NCBI GenBank assembly: GCA_024281995.1
Contig: JAMWZW010000001.1
Span: forward strand, 434,001-498,000
DNA: 64,000 nucleotides
Direction: 5' to 3'
Origin: Nitrosomonas sp.
Lineage (GTDB): Bacteria; Pseudomonadota; Gammaproteobacteria; Burkholderiales; Nitrosomonadaceae
The notes below the pieces were generated by a model. The model saw only the letters and a program-made list of their open reading frames with translations, searched no databases and was not told where the DNA came from. Below, in pieces: positions 53,643-63,235 of this stretch (position 1 is its first letter; every line of letters begins with the position of its first letter). A program made the translations under genes and the position numbers.

Positions 53643-54350
53643 ATGACAATGAATAGACAGCTATTTTTATCGATGCTGATTGGTTTGTTTGGAACTTTTC
53701 CTGTACAGGCAATAGATACTGACCGAGCGCGCGAATTGCGTGAGAAAATGGTCACTGAGCAAATTGTTGCACGAGGTGTACGGGATAGAAATGTGTTGCA
53801 TGCCATGCGTGTCGTGCCTCGCCACTTATTTGTACCGCTAGGGGAAGAACGTTTTGCTTATGAAGACCACGCTGTACCGATTGGTTATGGTCAGACAATA
53901 TCGCAGCCATATATTGTCGCCTATATGACTGAAGTAGCTCGAGTACAATCGGATTTTCGCGTACTTGAAGTAGGCGCGGGTAGTGGCTATCAAGCCGCTG
54001 TGCTGGCGCAGCTCGCCAAGGATGTCTATACCGTAGAAATTGTTGCGGAGCTCGCGCAACAGACACAGGTGCGCTTACGCCATGCTGGTTATAATAATAT
54101 CACCATCAAGCACGCCGACGGGTATTACGGTTGGGGTGAGCATGCTCCATTCGATGTGATTGTGGTCACCGCTGCTGCATCTCATATTCCGCCACCACTG
54201 ATCGAGCAGCTTAAGGATGGTGGTCGGATGATTATTCCCGTCGGTAGTCCTTATATGATGCAGATGCTTGTTCTCGTCACTAAAGAGGGCGATCAAGTGC
54301 GTACACAAAATCTTTTGCCCGTACGTTTTGTCCCGTTAACGAGGGGATAA
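53643..54350 (+). CDS. pcm: Protein-L-isoaspartate O-methyltransferase with a signal peptide
   Basis: 235 residues from the ATG at 53643, which has GGAAGAGG upstream. Residues 1-21 (MNRQLFLSMLIGLFGTFPVQA core) look like a Sec signal, so the enzyme should be exported, unlike the usual cytosolic Pcm. Then the family body: MVTEQIVARGVRDRNVLHAM, QTISQPYIVAYMTE, motif I VLEVGAGSGYQAAVLAQ, and IVVTAAASHIPPPLIEQL. It methylates isoaspartyl residues in damaged proteins. Confidence 0.88.
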   Translation: MTMNRQLFLSMLIGLFGTFPVQAIDTDRARELREKMVTEQIVARGVRDRNVLHAMRVVPRHLFVPLGEERFAYEDHAVPIGYGQTISQPYIVAYMTEVARVQSDFRVLEVGAGSGYQAAVLAQLAKDVYTVEIVAELAQQTQVRLRHAGYNNITIKHADGYYGWGEHAPFDVIVVTAAASHIPPPLIEQLKDGGRMIIPVGSPYMMQMLVLVTKEGDQVRTQNLLPVRFVPLTRG

Positions 54351-54375
54351 AAGCATACCGTGCAGCTTACTTGGT

Positions 54376-56700
54376 ATGCGATTACTTGCCGTTGATATTG
54401 CATTATTTTTAAGCTCATTGGCATTGATCGCGCTGCAGATCGTATTAATGCAAGCGCTGGCACAGGCGCAAGGCCATCATTTCGCCTATGCTGTGATTTC
54501 TCTTGCTATGTTAGGATTTGGTAGTAGTGGTGCGGTTCTCGCGCTTGCACGGGACAAGTTATTGCCTCGTGCTGACAAAGTGTCGCAATTATGCCTTATG
54601 TTTGCTGCGGCAAGCTGTCTTTTGGCTCTGCCTTTGGCGTTGCAAGCGGCGGCGTTAACCGATCTTTCCTTATTATTTATCGATGCTCGTAGCTGGTGGC
54701 CATTGATAGCGAGTGCCACACTTGTTTTTCTGCCCTTTTTTAGTGGAGCGCTATTTCTTGGGCTTATCTTTATGCGCGATACTGAATCAATCGGGCAACG
54801 GTATGCGGTCAATTTGCTGGGATCGGCAGTGGGAGCGGGGGTGGCGCTTTTGTTGTTATTTTATTTCACGCCAATACAAGCTATTGCCATTTGTGCGGCA
54901 GCTTTTGCATTGGCCGCGTGGTTGTTGTGGCACTCATGGCTAAGTGTGATTTTGTTGCTGGGTGTGCTCGTAAGCGTGATGTTTATTACTGATATTAAGC
55001 CATCTTCATACAAAGCGATCAGTTATGCATTGCAATTACCCCAAGCGCAGGTTGTCAGCGATATTCCCCATCCGGTGGGCCGAATCCAAATCGTGCAATC
55101 TCCGGCACTGCGTTATGGACAGGGCCTCAGCTTACAGTTTCGTGGCACTTTGCCAGCGGCACCACATATTTATCGTAATGGAGATGCTTATGGAGTGCTA
55201 CTGCCGGATGCAACAGTGCTAAATGAAAGCGTGCAGGCTTTACCGCTTGAACTGGCAATACCGTCACGTGCACTTGTCTTGCATGCTGGAGGAGCGGCGG
55301 TGGCACATTTGTTATCCCATAATGCTGTTCAGGTAGACGTGGTTGAACCTCATCCTGTGGTGGCACGGTGGTTACGTGCGCAATACCGTGATGACCGACT
55401 TACCGTTATCGTGCGCGAAGGCCGTGCTTACCTGAGTGCACCCCTCGAGCATTACGACCTGATTGTGTTACCACCGCAAGGTTCTTTTGGTGGAGGGGTT
55501 GGTTTGCAGGCACTGCAGGAAGATTATCTGCTGACGCGTGAATCTTTCCGTGTTTTATGGGATGTGTTGCACGAAGATGGATTATTATCCTTTAGTGTGT
55601 ATCTCGACCAGCCGCCGCGTCAAAGTTTAAAACTTTTGGCGTTGGTTGTAGATACTCTGCACGCGGTGGGAGTATCTGATTTGTCGGGTCATATTGCCGC
55701 CATCAGAAGCTGGGATATGTTATCTGTTGTTGTTTCAAAACGACCGATGAATGATGTGGCGCGGGAAAAGCTGGCTGCGTTTTCGCAAACCAAAGGGTTT
55801 GACCGTCTATGGGCTCCGGGAGAAGGTGTAGTATTGACAGACCACTTTCATGTCATGGAAGACGATCTGCTTACAACGGGATTTACTGCATTGCTTACTG
55901 CGAATGACACATCAGTCTTTTATGACGACTATTTGTTCGATGTGCGTGCCCCTTATGATACCAAGCCTTATTTTCATCAATTTCTCCGTTGGGATCGCCT
56001 TCAAGAAGTGAAGCAATATTTTGCAAGCAGTACGCTAGCTTTTATTGAAATGGGGTCGGTGCTGGTAGTGTTGACAGGAATTGCATTGACTGGAGCCGCT
56101 ATTATTTTGATTCTGGCGCCACTGGCTTGGTTGAATTGGCCACCGGGCCGGCGTTTGGCAATTTTGTGCTATTTTGCGTCGATCGGGTTAGGGTTTATGT
56201 TTCTGGAGATTCTGTGGATTCAGCATTTCACCCTGTTTTGGGGGCATTCACTCTATAGTGCTGCTGGTGTTGTTGCCGCGCTGCTATGTGGCATGGGTGC
56301 TGGCAGTATTTTAAGTATACGACTTAGGACATCTCATAAAACGGTCACTCTTATTTTGGGTAGCATCGTGATCATGATTATATTGTCCTTGTTCTTGGCA
56401 CCTATTTTTTTTACTGCAGGATTAGTTTGGCCAGAATCACTAAAATGGATTAGCGGATTGATGCTTTTGACTTTCCCTGCTTTTTTTCTAGGCATGCCCT
56501 TTCCACTCGCTTTGCGAGTACTGAATCAAGCTTATCCACAACAAGTGCCATGGGCTTGGGGTATTAATGGTTGTTTTTCGGTTATCGCCGCTCCACTCGC
56601 TGTTTTTTTAGTCATGCAAGGTGGCTTTCATATGGTTGGTTGGGCTGCAATCCTTGCTTACGCTTTGGCTATACTTGCCTTCCAGAGTATAGGACGCTGA
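54376..56700 (+). CDS. Membrane spermidine-synthase-like protein
   Basis: 774 residues. TM-rich N-terminal part (about 5-205), a soluble SpeE-like methyltransferase-fold core (about 220-490: VLHAGGAAVAHLLSH, VVEPHPVVARWLRAQ, REGRAYLSAPLEHYDLIVLP) and a TM-rich C-terminal part (about 555-770). Similar proteins are annotated as fused MFS/spermidine synthase, but the core lacks a clear substrate-binding GGG(D/E)G loop (it reads LHAGGAAV), so aminopropyl transfer is doubtful. Starts 25 bp after pcm. Confidence 0.75.
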   Translation: MRLLAVDIALFLSSLALIALQIVLMQALAQAQGHHFAYAVISLAMLGFGSSGAVLALARDKLLPRADKVSQLCLMFAAASCLLALPLALQAAALTDLSLLFIDARSWWPLIASATLVFLPFFSGALFLGLIFMRDTESIGQRYAVNLLGSAVGAGVALLLLFYFTPIQAIAICAAAFALAAWLLWHSWLSVILLLGVLVSVMFITDIKPSSYKAISYALQLPQAQVVSDIPHPVGRIQIVQSPALRYGQGLSLQFRGTLPAAPHIYRNGDAYGVLLPDATVLNESVQALPLELAIPSRALVLHAGGAAVAHLLSHNAVQVDVVEPHPVVARWLRAQYRDDRLTVIVREGRAYLSAPLEHYDLIVLPPQGSFGGGVGLQALQEDYLLTRESFRVLWDVLHEDGLLSFSVYLDQPPRQSLKLLALVVDTLHAVGVSDLSGHIAAIRSWDMLSVVVSKRPMNDVAREKLAAFSQTKGFDRLWAPGEGVVLTDHFHVMEDDLLTTGFTALLTANDTSVFYDDYLFDVRAPYDTKPYFHQFLRWDRLQEVKQYFASSTLAFIEMGSVLVVLTGIALTGAAIILILAPLAWLNWPPGRRLAILCYFASIGLGFMFLEILWIQHFTLFWGHSLYSAAGVVAALLCGMGAGSILSIRLRTSHKTVTLILGSIVIMIILSLFLAPIFFTAGLVWPESLKWISGLMLLTFPAFFLGMPFPLALRVLNQAYPQQVPWAWGINGCFSVIAAPLAVFLVMQGGFHMVGWAAILAYALAILAFQSIGR

Positions 56701-56740
56701 TTCTGTGCGGGGGGTGTAAAAATGTGAATTACACGATCGA

Positions 56741-56780
56741 GACGGCAAGAAGCCTTCTGATGAGGTTTCCGGCCGTCTTT
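56741..56780. terminator. Terminator between convergent genes
   Basis: GACGGC ... GCCGTC stem with inner AAGAAGCCTTCT pairing, followed by TTTATAAC on the plus strand. It lies between the stop of the membrane protein gene and the rhlE stop. Confidence 0.65.
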
Positions 56781-56793
56781 ATAACTATTTCAG

Positions 56794-58164
56794 TTACTTT
56801 GCTCTTGCAAAGTGTTGACCCGCACTAGAATTGTTGCGGTTTCTAAAGGAATTACTACGGTTGTCGTGGCTAAACGAACGGCCATGTTGTTCATTCCTGT
56901 TTCCATTTAATTCACTGCCTGCACCGAAATTTGAACGAGTACCGTAACCTGCAAAAGGTGATCTTTTGCGTTTTTGCGTTACGTTTGGTGCGCTTTTAGT
57001 ACCGTAACTATGCAACCGCGGCTTGATTCGAGGTTCAAGGCCAGGGATAACATGTGAAGCAATACGTTGACCGGTGTAGCGTTCAATTTTGGATAGGTGC
57101 ATATTATCTTTCGCCGAGGCAAACGAAACTGCTACACCTGCTGCGCCCGCGCGGCCTGTACGGCCAATGCGATGCACGTAATCTTCAGCGAACTTAGGTA
57201 GATCAAAATTGATTACATGCGTAATATCGGCTACATCAATACCTCTGGCAGCGACATCAGTTGCTACTAACACACGTAAACCACCATTACGCAAGCGAGT
57301 TAGTGTACGATTACGTTCACGTTGGTTCATGTCACCGTGTAATGCGGCAGCAGCAAAGCCTTGGGCGTATAAGTTGTCCGCTAGAGTATCTGCATCGCGT
57401 TTAGTAGCAGTAAAAACTATTGCTTGTTTCAATTTTTCATCACGCAAGACATGGTCTAGTAAGCGATTCTTATGTGACATATCATCAGCGTAATGTAAAC
57501 GTTGCTCGATATTATCAAGTTTGGTTTTATGCGATGCAACTTGAATACGTTTTGGGGTTTTCAATAATTTTGCAGCAACTTTGTCGATAGCATTGTCTAG
57601 TGTGGCAGAAAACAATAGGGTTTGCCGAGTAATCGGCGTAGCAGCCGCAATAGTTTCAACATCTTCAACAAAACCCATATCTAACATGCGATCAGCCTCA
57701 TCCAATACAAGCATTTGCAAGCGTCTAAAATCGATACGTCCGCGTTGGATGTGATCAATAAGTCGTCCGGGCGTGGCTACCAAGATATCAACCGGCTGTG
57801 ACAATAATTTATTTTGTAATGGGTAAGGCATGCCGCCCAAAATACTTACCACCTTGGTGCGTGGCAGGTACTTGCCATATTTTTTGGCTGCGTCAGATAC
57901 TTGTAGAGCCAGTTCACGGGTGGGTGTGAGCACTAGAATGCGCGGCCCTCGGCTACGCAATTGTGACGGGGTAGACAGTAGATGCAATGCAGGCAGCATG
58001 AATGCTGCAGTTTTCCCGGTACCAGTTTGGGCACATGCCATTACATCTTGGCCGGCAATAAGTTCTGGAATGGCTTGTTGCTGAATGGGTGTCGGGGTGG
58101 TATATCCCGCATCATGAATAGCTTTAAGTATGAAAGGGTGTAAATCTAAATCTTCAAAAGACAC
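56794..58164 (-). CDS. rhlE: DEAD-box RNA helicase RhlE
   Basis: 456 residues. Q motif and LHPFILKAIHDAGYTTPTPIQ, Walker A AQTGTGKTAAFMLP, PTRELALQ, DEAD (VLDEADRMLDMGF), SAT (LLFSATLD), HRIGRTGRAG. The 75-residue tail is basic, rich in Asn/Arg/Ser, typical of RhlE. ATP-dependent RNA unwinding in RNA degradation and ribosome assembly. Confidence 0.94.
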   Translation of the reverse strand: MSFEDLDLHPFILKAIHDAGYTTPTPIQQQAIPELIAGQDVMACAQTGTGKTAAFMLPALHLLSTPSQLRSRGPRILVLTPTRELALQVSDAAKKYGKYLPRTKVVSILGGMPYPLQNKLLSQPVDILVATPGRLIDHIQRGRIDFRRLQMLVLDEADRMLDMGFVEDVETIAAATPITRQTLLFSATLDNAIDKVAAKLLKTPKRIQVASHKTKLDNIEQRLHYADDMSHKNRLLDHVLRDEKLKQAIVFTATKRDADTLADNLYAQGFAAAALHGDMNQRERNRTLTRLRNGGLRVLVATDVAARGIDVADITHVINFDLPKFAEDYVHRIGRTGRAGAAGVAVSFASAKDNMHLSKIERYTGQRIASHVIPGLEPRIKPRLHSYGTKSAPNVTQKRKRSPFAGYGTRSNFGAGSELNGNRNEQHGRSFSHDNRSNSFRNRNNSSAGQHFARAK

Positions 58165-58181
58165 GTTATTTTCCTAAAAAA

Positions 58182-58337
58182 ATGACAATGAGACACACCA
58201 CCAATATCCACATGCTATTAATAATGATGGTTGAGTATTACCTTGTCAGCGCAAATAAAAAAGCATCGCTGCTAACCAAGGTTGTTACTCATTTTTCGGA
58301 AGAGCTTGAAAAATTGAAGAGAGGTCAGGAACGATGA
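58182..58337 (+). CDS. Small open frame upstream of tyrS, divergent from rhlE (weak)
   Basis: A 51-codon frame (MTMRHTTNIHMLLIMMVEYY, then LVSANKKASLLTKVVTHFSE, ending KRGQER) lies in the 275-bp gap between rhlE and tyrS. It overlaps by ATGA with a second 30-codon frame to about 58427. No ribosome binding site and no family recognised, so it may not be translated. Nothing else is seen in this gap. Confidence 0.2.
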   Translation: MTMRHTTNIHMLLIMMVEYYLVSANKKASLLTKVVTHFSEELEKLKRGQER

Positions 58338-58439
58338 AACCATACAAAACTGATAATCATCAAATACGATCGATCAATTTTGGCAGCGCAGTATACTTGA
58401 TTCTTCCAGAGCCTGCAAATTATTAGCGAGATATTGAGA

Positions 58440-59642
58440 TTATTGGATGATTGCTCTAGCAAATTTTCGTTTACCAACCTGTATAACAATGGATTGTCCG
58501 CGTTTAATTTTAGTAATTTTATCTTCTACTTTTTCGCCATCCAATTTGACTGCATTCTGATCGATCATGCGTAGTGCTTCACTGGTACTGGAGGTTAAGC
58601 CAGTCAATTTTAGCAATTGTACTAATGGGATTTCATCTTCTTGTATTTTAATTATTTTTTCGGCAATTTCATCCGGTAGTGAGCCGTATCTAAAACGCGT
58701 TTCAAAGTCGGCTAATGCTAGTTCTGCGTCGTGTCTGCTATGAAAGCGTGTGACAATTTCTTGTGCAAACTTTACTTTAATGTCTCGTGGATTGCTGCCT
58801 GCTTCAACTTCTTTACGCCATGCCGCGATGGTATTAACTGATTCAAAAGACAGCAACTCCAAGTAACGCCACATCAATTGATCGGATATGGACATTAACT
58901 TACCAAAAATTTCTTTTGGATTTTCAGTAATGCCAACATAATTGTTTAAAGATTTAGACATTTTGTTGACACCATCAAGCCCCTCTAATAAAGGCATTGT
59001 AAGGATGCACTGTTGGGATTGTCCAAAATGCTTTTGTAATTCACGTCCAACTAAGAGGTTAAATTTTTGATCGGTGCCTCCTAACTCGAGATCTGCTTTC
59101 AATGCTACGGAATCATATCCTTGAATTAAAGGATAGAGGAATTCATGAATGGCGATTGCCTGATTGTTGCGGTAACGTTTATCAAAATCATCGCGTTCCA
59201 GCATTCGTGCAACAGTATGCGTGGCAGCGAGCTTGATGAGATCTGCAGCAGTAAGTTTGTCCATCCAGGATGAATTAAACACAACTTCAGTGTGTTCAGG
59301 CTTTAGGATTTTAAAAACTTGCGTGGTATACGATTGAGCATTTTCAGCAACTTGTTCGCGGGTTAATGGTGGGCGAGTGGTGTTCTTCCCGCTGGGGTCG
59401 CCGATCATGCCTGTGTAATCGCCGATCAGGAACAAGATGTGGTGTCCCATATCTTGCAACTGGCGTAATTTATTCAACAAAACCGTGTGACCTAAATGCA
59501 AATCGGGCGCGGTTGGGTCAAAACCTGCTTTGATTCGTAAAGGCCGCCCTGATTTCAGTTTACTTTCCAGTTCTGCTTCAATTAATAATTCGTGGCTTCC
59601 GCGCTTGATAATTTCCAGTTGAATTTGTGTTGATGTATTCAC
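58440..59642 (-). CDS. tyrS: Tyrosyl-tRNA synthetase
   Basis: 400 residues. HIGH-type motif HLGHTVLL with [19 protein letters not shown], and a C-terminal S4 domain ([20 protein letters not shown]). Class I synthetase charging tRNA-Tyr. Divergent from the M23 peptidase gene with a 144-bp AT-rich promoter region that contains the dyad TGTAC-ctta-GTACA at 59706-59719. Confidence 0.96.
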   Translation of the reverse strand: MNTSTQIQLEIIKRGSHELLIEAELESKLKSGRPLRIKAGFDPTAPDLHLGHTVLLNKLRQLQDMGHHILFLIGDYTGMIGDPSGKNTTRPPLTREQVAENAQSYTTQVFKILKPEHTEVVFNSSWMDKLTAADLIKLAATHTVARMLERDDFDKRYRNNQAIAIHEFLYPLIQGYDSVALKADLELGGTDQKFNLLVGRELQKHFGQSQQCILTMPLLEGLDGVNKMSKSLNNYVGITENPKEIFGKLMSISDQLMWRYLELLSFESVNTIAAWRKEVEAGSNPRDIKVKFAQEIVTRFHSRHDAELALADFETRFRYGSLPDEIAEKIIKIQEDEIPLVQLLKLTGLTSSTSEALRMIDQNAVKLDGEKVEDKITKIKRGQSIVIQVGKRKFARAIIQ

Positions 59643-59786
59643 AATATTTAAGTAATTGATTATTTTGTATTTTATTTTTTAAAAATATTTTATTATATTT
59701 TCAATTGTACCTTAGTACATGTTTTGGCAGTTTTCATGTTAGACTCGCGCCTGTCGCAGATAATTATGACGGGAGGTACTTCATAT

Positions 59787-61121
59787 ATGCTATATCCATC
59801 ACTTAGCAGTAAGCAAAGGATTCTAGCTCAAAAATCATCAAAATTAACAAAAAAAACAATTCGCTGGTTGGTCGCCTTATCCAGTATTCCTCTATTCGGT
59901 ATAGTCACTGCATTCGGCATTGCACCAAATACTCCAACATTTGAAGAAGTTCTGGTAGAAGAGATAGTTCTTGATGTGTCGTTACCAGATGTTCTCTCTG
60001 AAACTCAAACTAATCAAACTTTCTGGCATCAAGAAAATATTCGCCGCGGTGATACGATTGCAACAATTTTAACTCGCCTTGATGTTAATAATCAGGATTC
60101 GACAGATTTTTTGCAAGCTGCTCGTGATAGCAGAGCAATGCGTCAACTAAAACCGGGGAAAACCATTTATGCACAAACAAATGCTGATGGTGAGCTGTTA
60201 ACGTTACGCTACTTCTATGGCAATGAAGAGCTGTTCTTGATGGAAAAAACCGACGATGAATTTAAAATGACTGAACAGCCGATTGAGCTGGATAGTCAGA
60301 TTCATATGAAAGCAGGCGAAATTACCAGCTCTCTGTTTGCCGCTACCGACAGTGCGGGTATACCTAACAATATCGCTATACAGCTTACAGAGATTTTCGC
60401 TTCCGAAATTGATTTTTATCGTGATTTGCGTCGAGGCGATCGTTTTACTGTCGTTTATGAAACTTTTTCGGACGATAGCAATCGCCGTGCGAGAACGGGG
60501 CGTGTTTTAGCTGTTGAGTTTGTCAATAAAGGAAAATCTCATCAAGCTGTTTACTTCAAATCATCAAATGACGCGGAAGGTTATTATACGCCTGATGGGG
60601 AAAGCTTAAGAAAAGATTTTTTATTGTCGCCGTTGACTTTTTCTCGGATTAGTTCAGGTTTTAGCAATGCACGTTATCATCCTATCTTAAAAGAATGGCG
60701 AGCTCATCGAGGAATAGATTATGCCGCACCTACTGGTACACCTGTAAAAGCTACAGCAAATGGTATCGTTGCATTTTCTGGATCACAAAGAGGCTATGGA
60801 AATTTGGTTGTGCTCAAACATAATGGCAAGTTTGAGACGGCATATGGTCATTTATCGCGTTTTGCCAGTGGACTGGCTAAGGGTAAGCGAGTTAAGCAAG
60901 GAGATGTGATCGGTTATGTAGGTTCAACAGGTATGGCAACTGGGCCACATTTGCACTATGAACTGCGCGTAGATGGCTTACAGCGCGATCCAACGAAAGT
61001 TGCTTTACCCTCTGCACCACCCATCACCAAAAGAGACCTAAATACGTTTAATAAAGAAGCACAATCACTGGTGGCACGTTTGAACATCATGCGTAATATC
61101 CATTATGCAGCGTTGGAGTGA
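59787..61121 (+). CDS. M23-family peptidoglycan metalloendopeptidase
   Basis: 444 residues from the ATG at 59787, chosen for GGGAGGT 10 bp upstream; in-frame starts further up lack a site. One TM segment near residues 28-45, an OapA/LysM-type region (RRGDTIATILTRL), then the peptidase M23 domain: HRGIDYAAPTGTPVKA (zinc His and Asp) and GPHLHYELRVDG (HxH). Cleaves peptide cross-links in the periplasm. The partner anmK follows, fitting cell-wall turnover and recycling. Confidence 0.92.
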   Translation: MLYPSLSSKQRILAQKSSKLTKKTIRWLVALSSIPLFGIVTAFGIAPNTPTFEEVLVEEIVLDVSLPDVLSETQTNQTFWHQENIRRGDTIATILTRLDVNNQDSTDFLQAARDSRAMRQLKPGKTIYAQTNADGELLTLRYFYGNEELFLMEKTDDEFKMTEQPIELDSQIHMKAGEITSSLFAATDSAGIPNNIAIQLTEIFASEIDFYRDLRRGDRFTVVYETFSDDSNRRARTGRVLAVEFVNKGKSHQAVYFKSSNDAEGYYTPDGESLRKDFLLSPLTFSRISSGFSNARYHPILKEWRAHRGIDYAAPTGTPVKATANGIVAFSGSQRGYGNLVVLKHNGKFETAYGHLSRFASGLAKGKRVKQGDVIGYVGSTGMATGPHLHYELRVDGLQRDPTKVALPSAPPITKRDLNTFNKEAQSLVARLNIMRNIHYAALE

Positions 61122-61208
61122 TTGAGATAACCTGATTAAATTTAAAATTTATTTTGTTTTAATGATTTTTTTCTAATTTCATCAAGATGGGTAATTTTAG
61201 CTTGAAAG

Positions 61209-62321
61209 GTGAGTGAATCGTCGAAACCGAGTTACTATATCGGCATCATGTCAGGTACGAGCTTGGATGGTGTCGATGCGGTTTTAGTGAATTTTAATGC
61301 ACCCAATCCTAGTTTGATTCAAACGCTGTTTCGCTTCTACGACAATGAATTGCGCGGGCAATTGCTGTCATTGCAGCAACCGGGCTTCAATGAATTACAT
61401 CGTACCGCGATGCTCGATAAACAGTTATCTTGTCTTTACGCTGAGGTTGTCATTGATTTGCTGGCAAATGCGGGTATTGGAGCTAAACAAATTATCGCTA
61501 TCGGATGTCATGGGCAAACAGTCAGACATTGTCCTGAAGTAGAGAAATGCTATACAGTTCAGCTGGTTAACGCGGCACTTCTGGCAGAGTTGACTCACAT
61601 CACAGTGGTATCAGATTTTAGAAGCCGCGATATGGCTGCAGGCGGTCAAGGTGCACCATTAGTGCCAGCTTTCCATCATGCCCTATTCAAAAGTGCACTC
61701 TGCCACCGTGTAATTGTTAACATTGGTGGTATAGCTAATATTACCAGTCTCGACCCTAATAACACAATCATTGGTTTTGATTGTGGTCCGGGAAATATTT
61801 TGTTAGACGCCTGGTGTTTACATCACACTGGAGAAATTTATGATAACAATGGGCAGTGGGCGGCAACAGGCAAAGTTATTTCTTCCTTATTGAAAAATTT
61901 GTTAAATGATCTTTTTTTTTCGCGTCAGCCACCGAAGAGTACTGGGAGAGAATTATTTAATTTTCAATGGCTTGAAAAAAAACTATTGGGGAATGAGTTG
62001 CCGCAAGATGTGCAAGCGACCTTATTACAATTAACCGTCTTAACAATTGCCAAAGCAATAGCTGAGTATTGCGCAACAGCTACAGAAATTTATATATGCG
62101 GTGGCGGCGCTCATAATGTTTTGTTAATCAGTCAATTAGCAGATGCTATGCCGGACAAAAAAGTCGCTCTTATAGATAAACTGGGTGTTGCGGCTGACTG
62201 GGTGGAAGCTTTTGCATTTGCTTGGTTGGCTCAGCAAGCAATATTGCGTAAAACAGGAAGTTTGTCTGCGGTTACTGGTGCCAAGGGCGATAGAATATTA
62301 GGGGCCATTTATCCTGCTTGA
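61209..62321 (+). CDS. anmK: Anhydro-N-acetylmuramic acid kinase
   Basis: 370 residues with a GTG start at 61209. GIMSGTSLDGVDAVLV, IAIGCHGQTVRH, DFRSRDMAAGGQGAPLVPAFH and NIGGIANIT are AnmK motifs. Phosphorylates and hydrolyses anhydro-MurNAc in cell-wall recycling. Follows the M23 endopeptidase gene (87 bp gap). Confidence 0.94.
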   Translation: MSESSKPSYYIGIMSGTSLDGVDAVLVNFNAPNPSLIQTLFRFYDNELRGQLLSLQQPGFNELHRTAMLDKQLSCLYAEVVIDLLANAGIGAKQIIAIGCHGQTVRHCPEVEKCYTVQLVNAALLAELTHITVVSDFRSRDMAAGGQGAPLVPAFHHALFKSALCHRVIVNIGGIANITSLDPNNTIIGFDCGPGNILLDAWCLHHTGEIYDNNGQWAATGKVISSLLKNLLNDLFFSRQPPKSTGRELFNFQWLEKKLLGNELPQDVQATLLQLTVLTIAKAIAEYCATATEIYICGGGAHNVLLISQLADAMPDKKVALIDKLGVAADWVEAFAFAWLAQQAILRKTGSLSAVTGAKGDRILGAIYPA

Positions 62322-62354
62322 ATAAATACCCGAAGGTTGAAAATATCACATTTA

Positions 62355-62699
62355 TCATAATGAAAATGATGATCCACAACCACAGGTACTGGCAGCTCCA
62401 GGGTTTTTTATGACAAATTGAGCACCTTGTAGGTTTTCTTGATAATCGATTTCGGCACCAATTAAATATTGAAAACTCATGGGGTCAACGAGCAATTTAA
62501 CGCCGTTTTTTTCCATAACGGTATCATCTTCATTAATCGATTCATCAAATGTAAATCCATACTGAAAACCTGAGCATCCGCCGCCACTAACGAAAACTCT
62601 AAGATTGAGATCGTTATTGCCTTCTTCTTTTATCAATTGCCTGACTTTGGCAGCAGCGTTATCAGTAAATAAGAGAGGAGCATTATTTTCAATATTCAT
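62355..62699 (-). CDS. erpA: Iron-sulfur cluster insertion protein ErpA
   Basis: 114 residues. A-type carrier: [37 protein letters not shown] and the terminal [11 protein letters not shown], giving the three conserved Cys. Delivers 2Fe-2S/4Fe-4S clusters to target enzymes. Convergent with anmK. Confidence 0.94.
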   Translation of the reverse strand: MNIENNAPLLFTDNAAAKVRQLIKEEGNNDLNLRVFVSGGGCSGFQYGFTFDESINEDDTVMEKNGVKLLVDPMSFQYLIGAEIDYQENLQGAQFVIKNPGAASTCGCGSSFSL

Positions 62700-62759
62700 G
62701 GGAGTCGGAACTGTCTTAATAAATTATTAATAATGAAAAATTAAAGTTTTTGTAACGAG

Positions 62760-63224
62760 TTAGCTATAACTTTTATTTTCTGTAGCCATTTGTTGATTAT
62801 CAGGTGTTGATGGAATTAATGTTATCACTTTCTCGGATGTGAGATTATTTTCAGAATTTAGTTTATTTTGATGGATCATTTTTCCCTCTACGGAAGCTCC
62901 TAGGTGGATTTCAAGCGAACCATAGTGAATATCACCATAAACCTGAGCTTTTGCTTGTAGTTCTAAATAACCTTGAGCATAAATTGGACCGGTAACTGTA
63001 CCATTAATAATAATATTGGTGACTTTTATTTGACCTGTGATACTTCCTTCATTACTCAGTACTAAAGTACTTTGTTCTGCATTGCAAGCGATTACATTGC
63101 CAATAATATGTCCATCAACTCGTAATCCTCCCTTGAAACTGACATCGCCATTAATAGTCGTGTCGACACCAATCAGAGTATCAATGTGATTATTAAATTG
63201 AATTTTATTTTTTTTACCAAACAT
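62760..63224 (-). CDS. Bactofilin
   Basis: 154 residues. The DUF583 beta-helix core spans about 14-118: DTLIGVDTTINGDVSFKGGL, RVDGHIIGNVIACN, GSITGQIKVTNIIINGTVTG and AKAQVYGDIHYGSLEIHLGA. Short Ser/Asn-rich tail. Bactofilins polymerise into filaments that organise cell shape or wall enzymes; the preceding gene, an inner-membrane protein, ends 11 bp upstream and is likely co-transcribed. AGGAGAAAC site upstream. Confidence 0.92.
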   Translation of the reverse strand: MFGKKNKIQFNNHIDTLIGVDTTINGDVSFKGGLRVDGHIIGNVIACNAEQSTLVLSNEGSITGQIKVTNIIINGTVTGPIYAQGYLELQAKAQVYGDIHYGSLEIHLGASVEGKMIHQNKLNSENNLTSEKVITLIPSTPDNQQMATENKSYS

Positions 63225-63235
63225 ATGTTTCTCCT

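Noticed and set aside
59706-59719. TGTAC-ctta-GTACA dyad near tyrS resembling the stem at 39110-39133
   Set aside because: Only a few shared bases around GTAC; too short to call a dispersed repeat.
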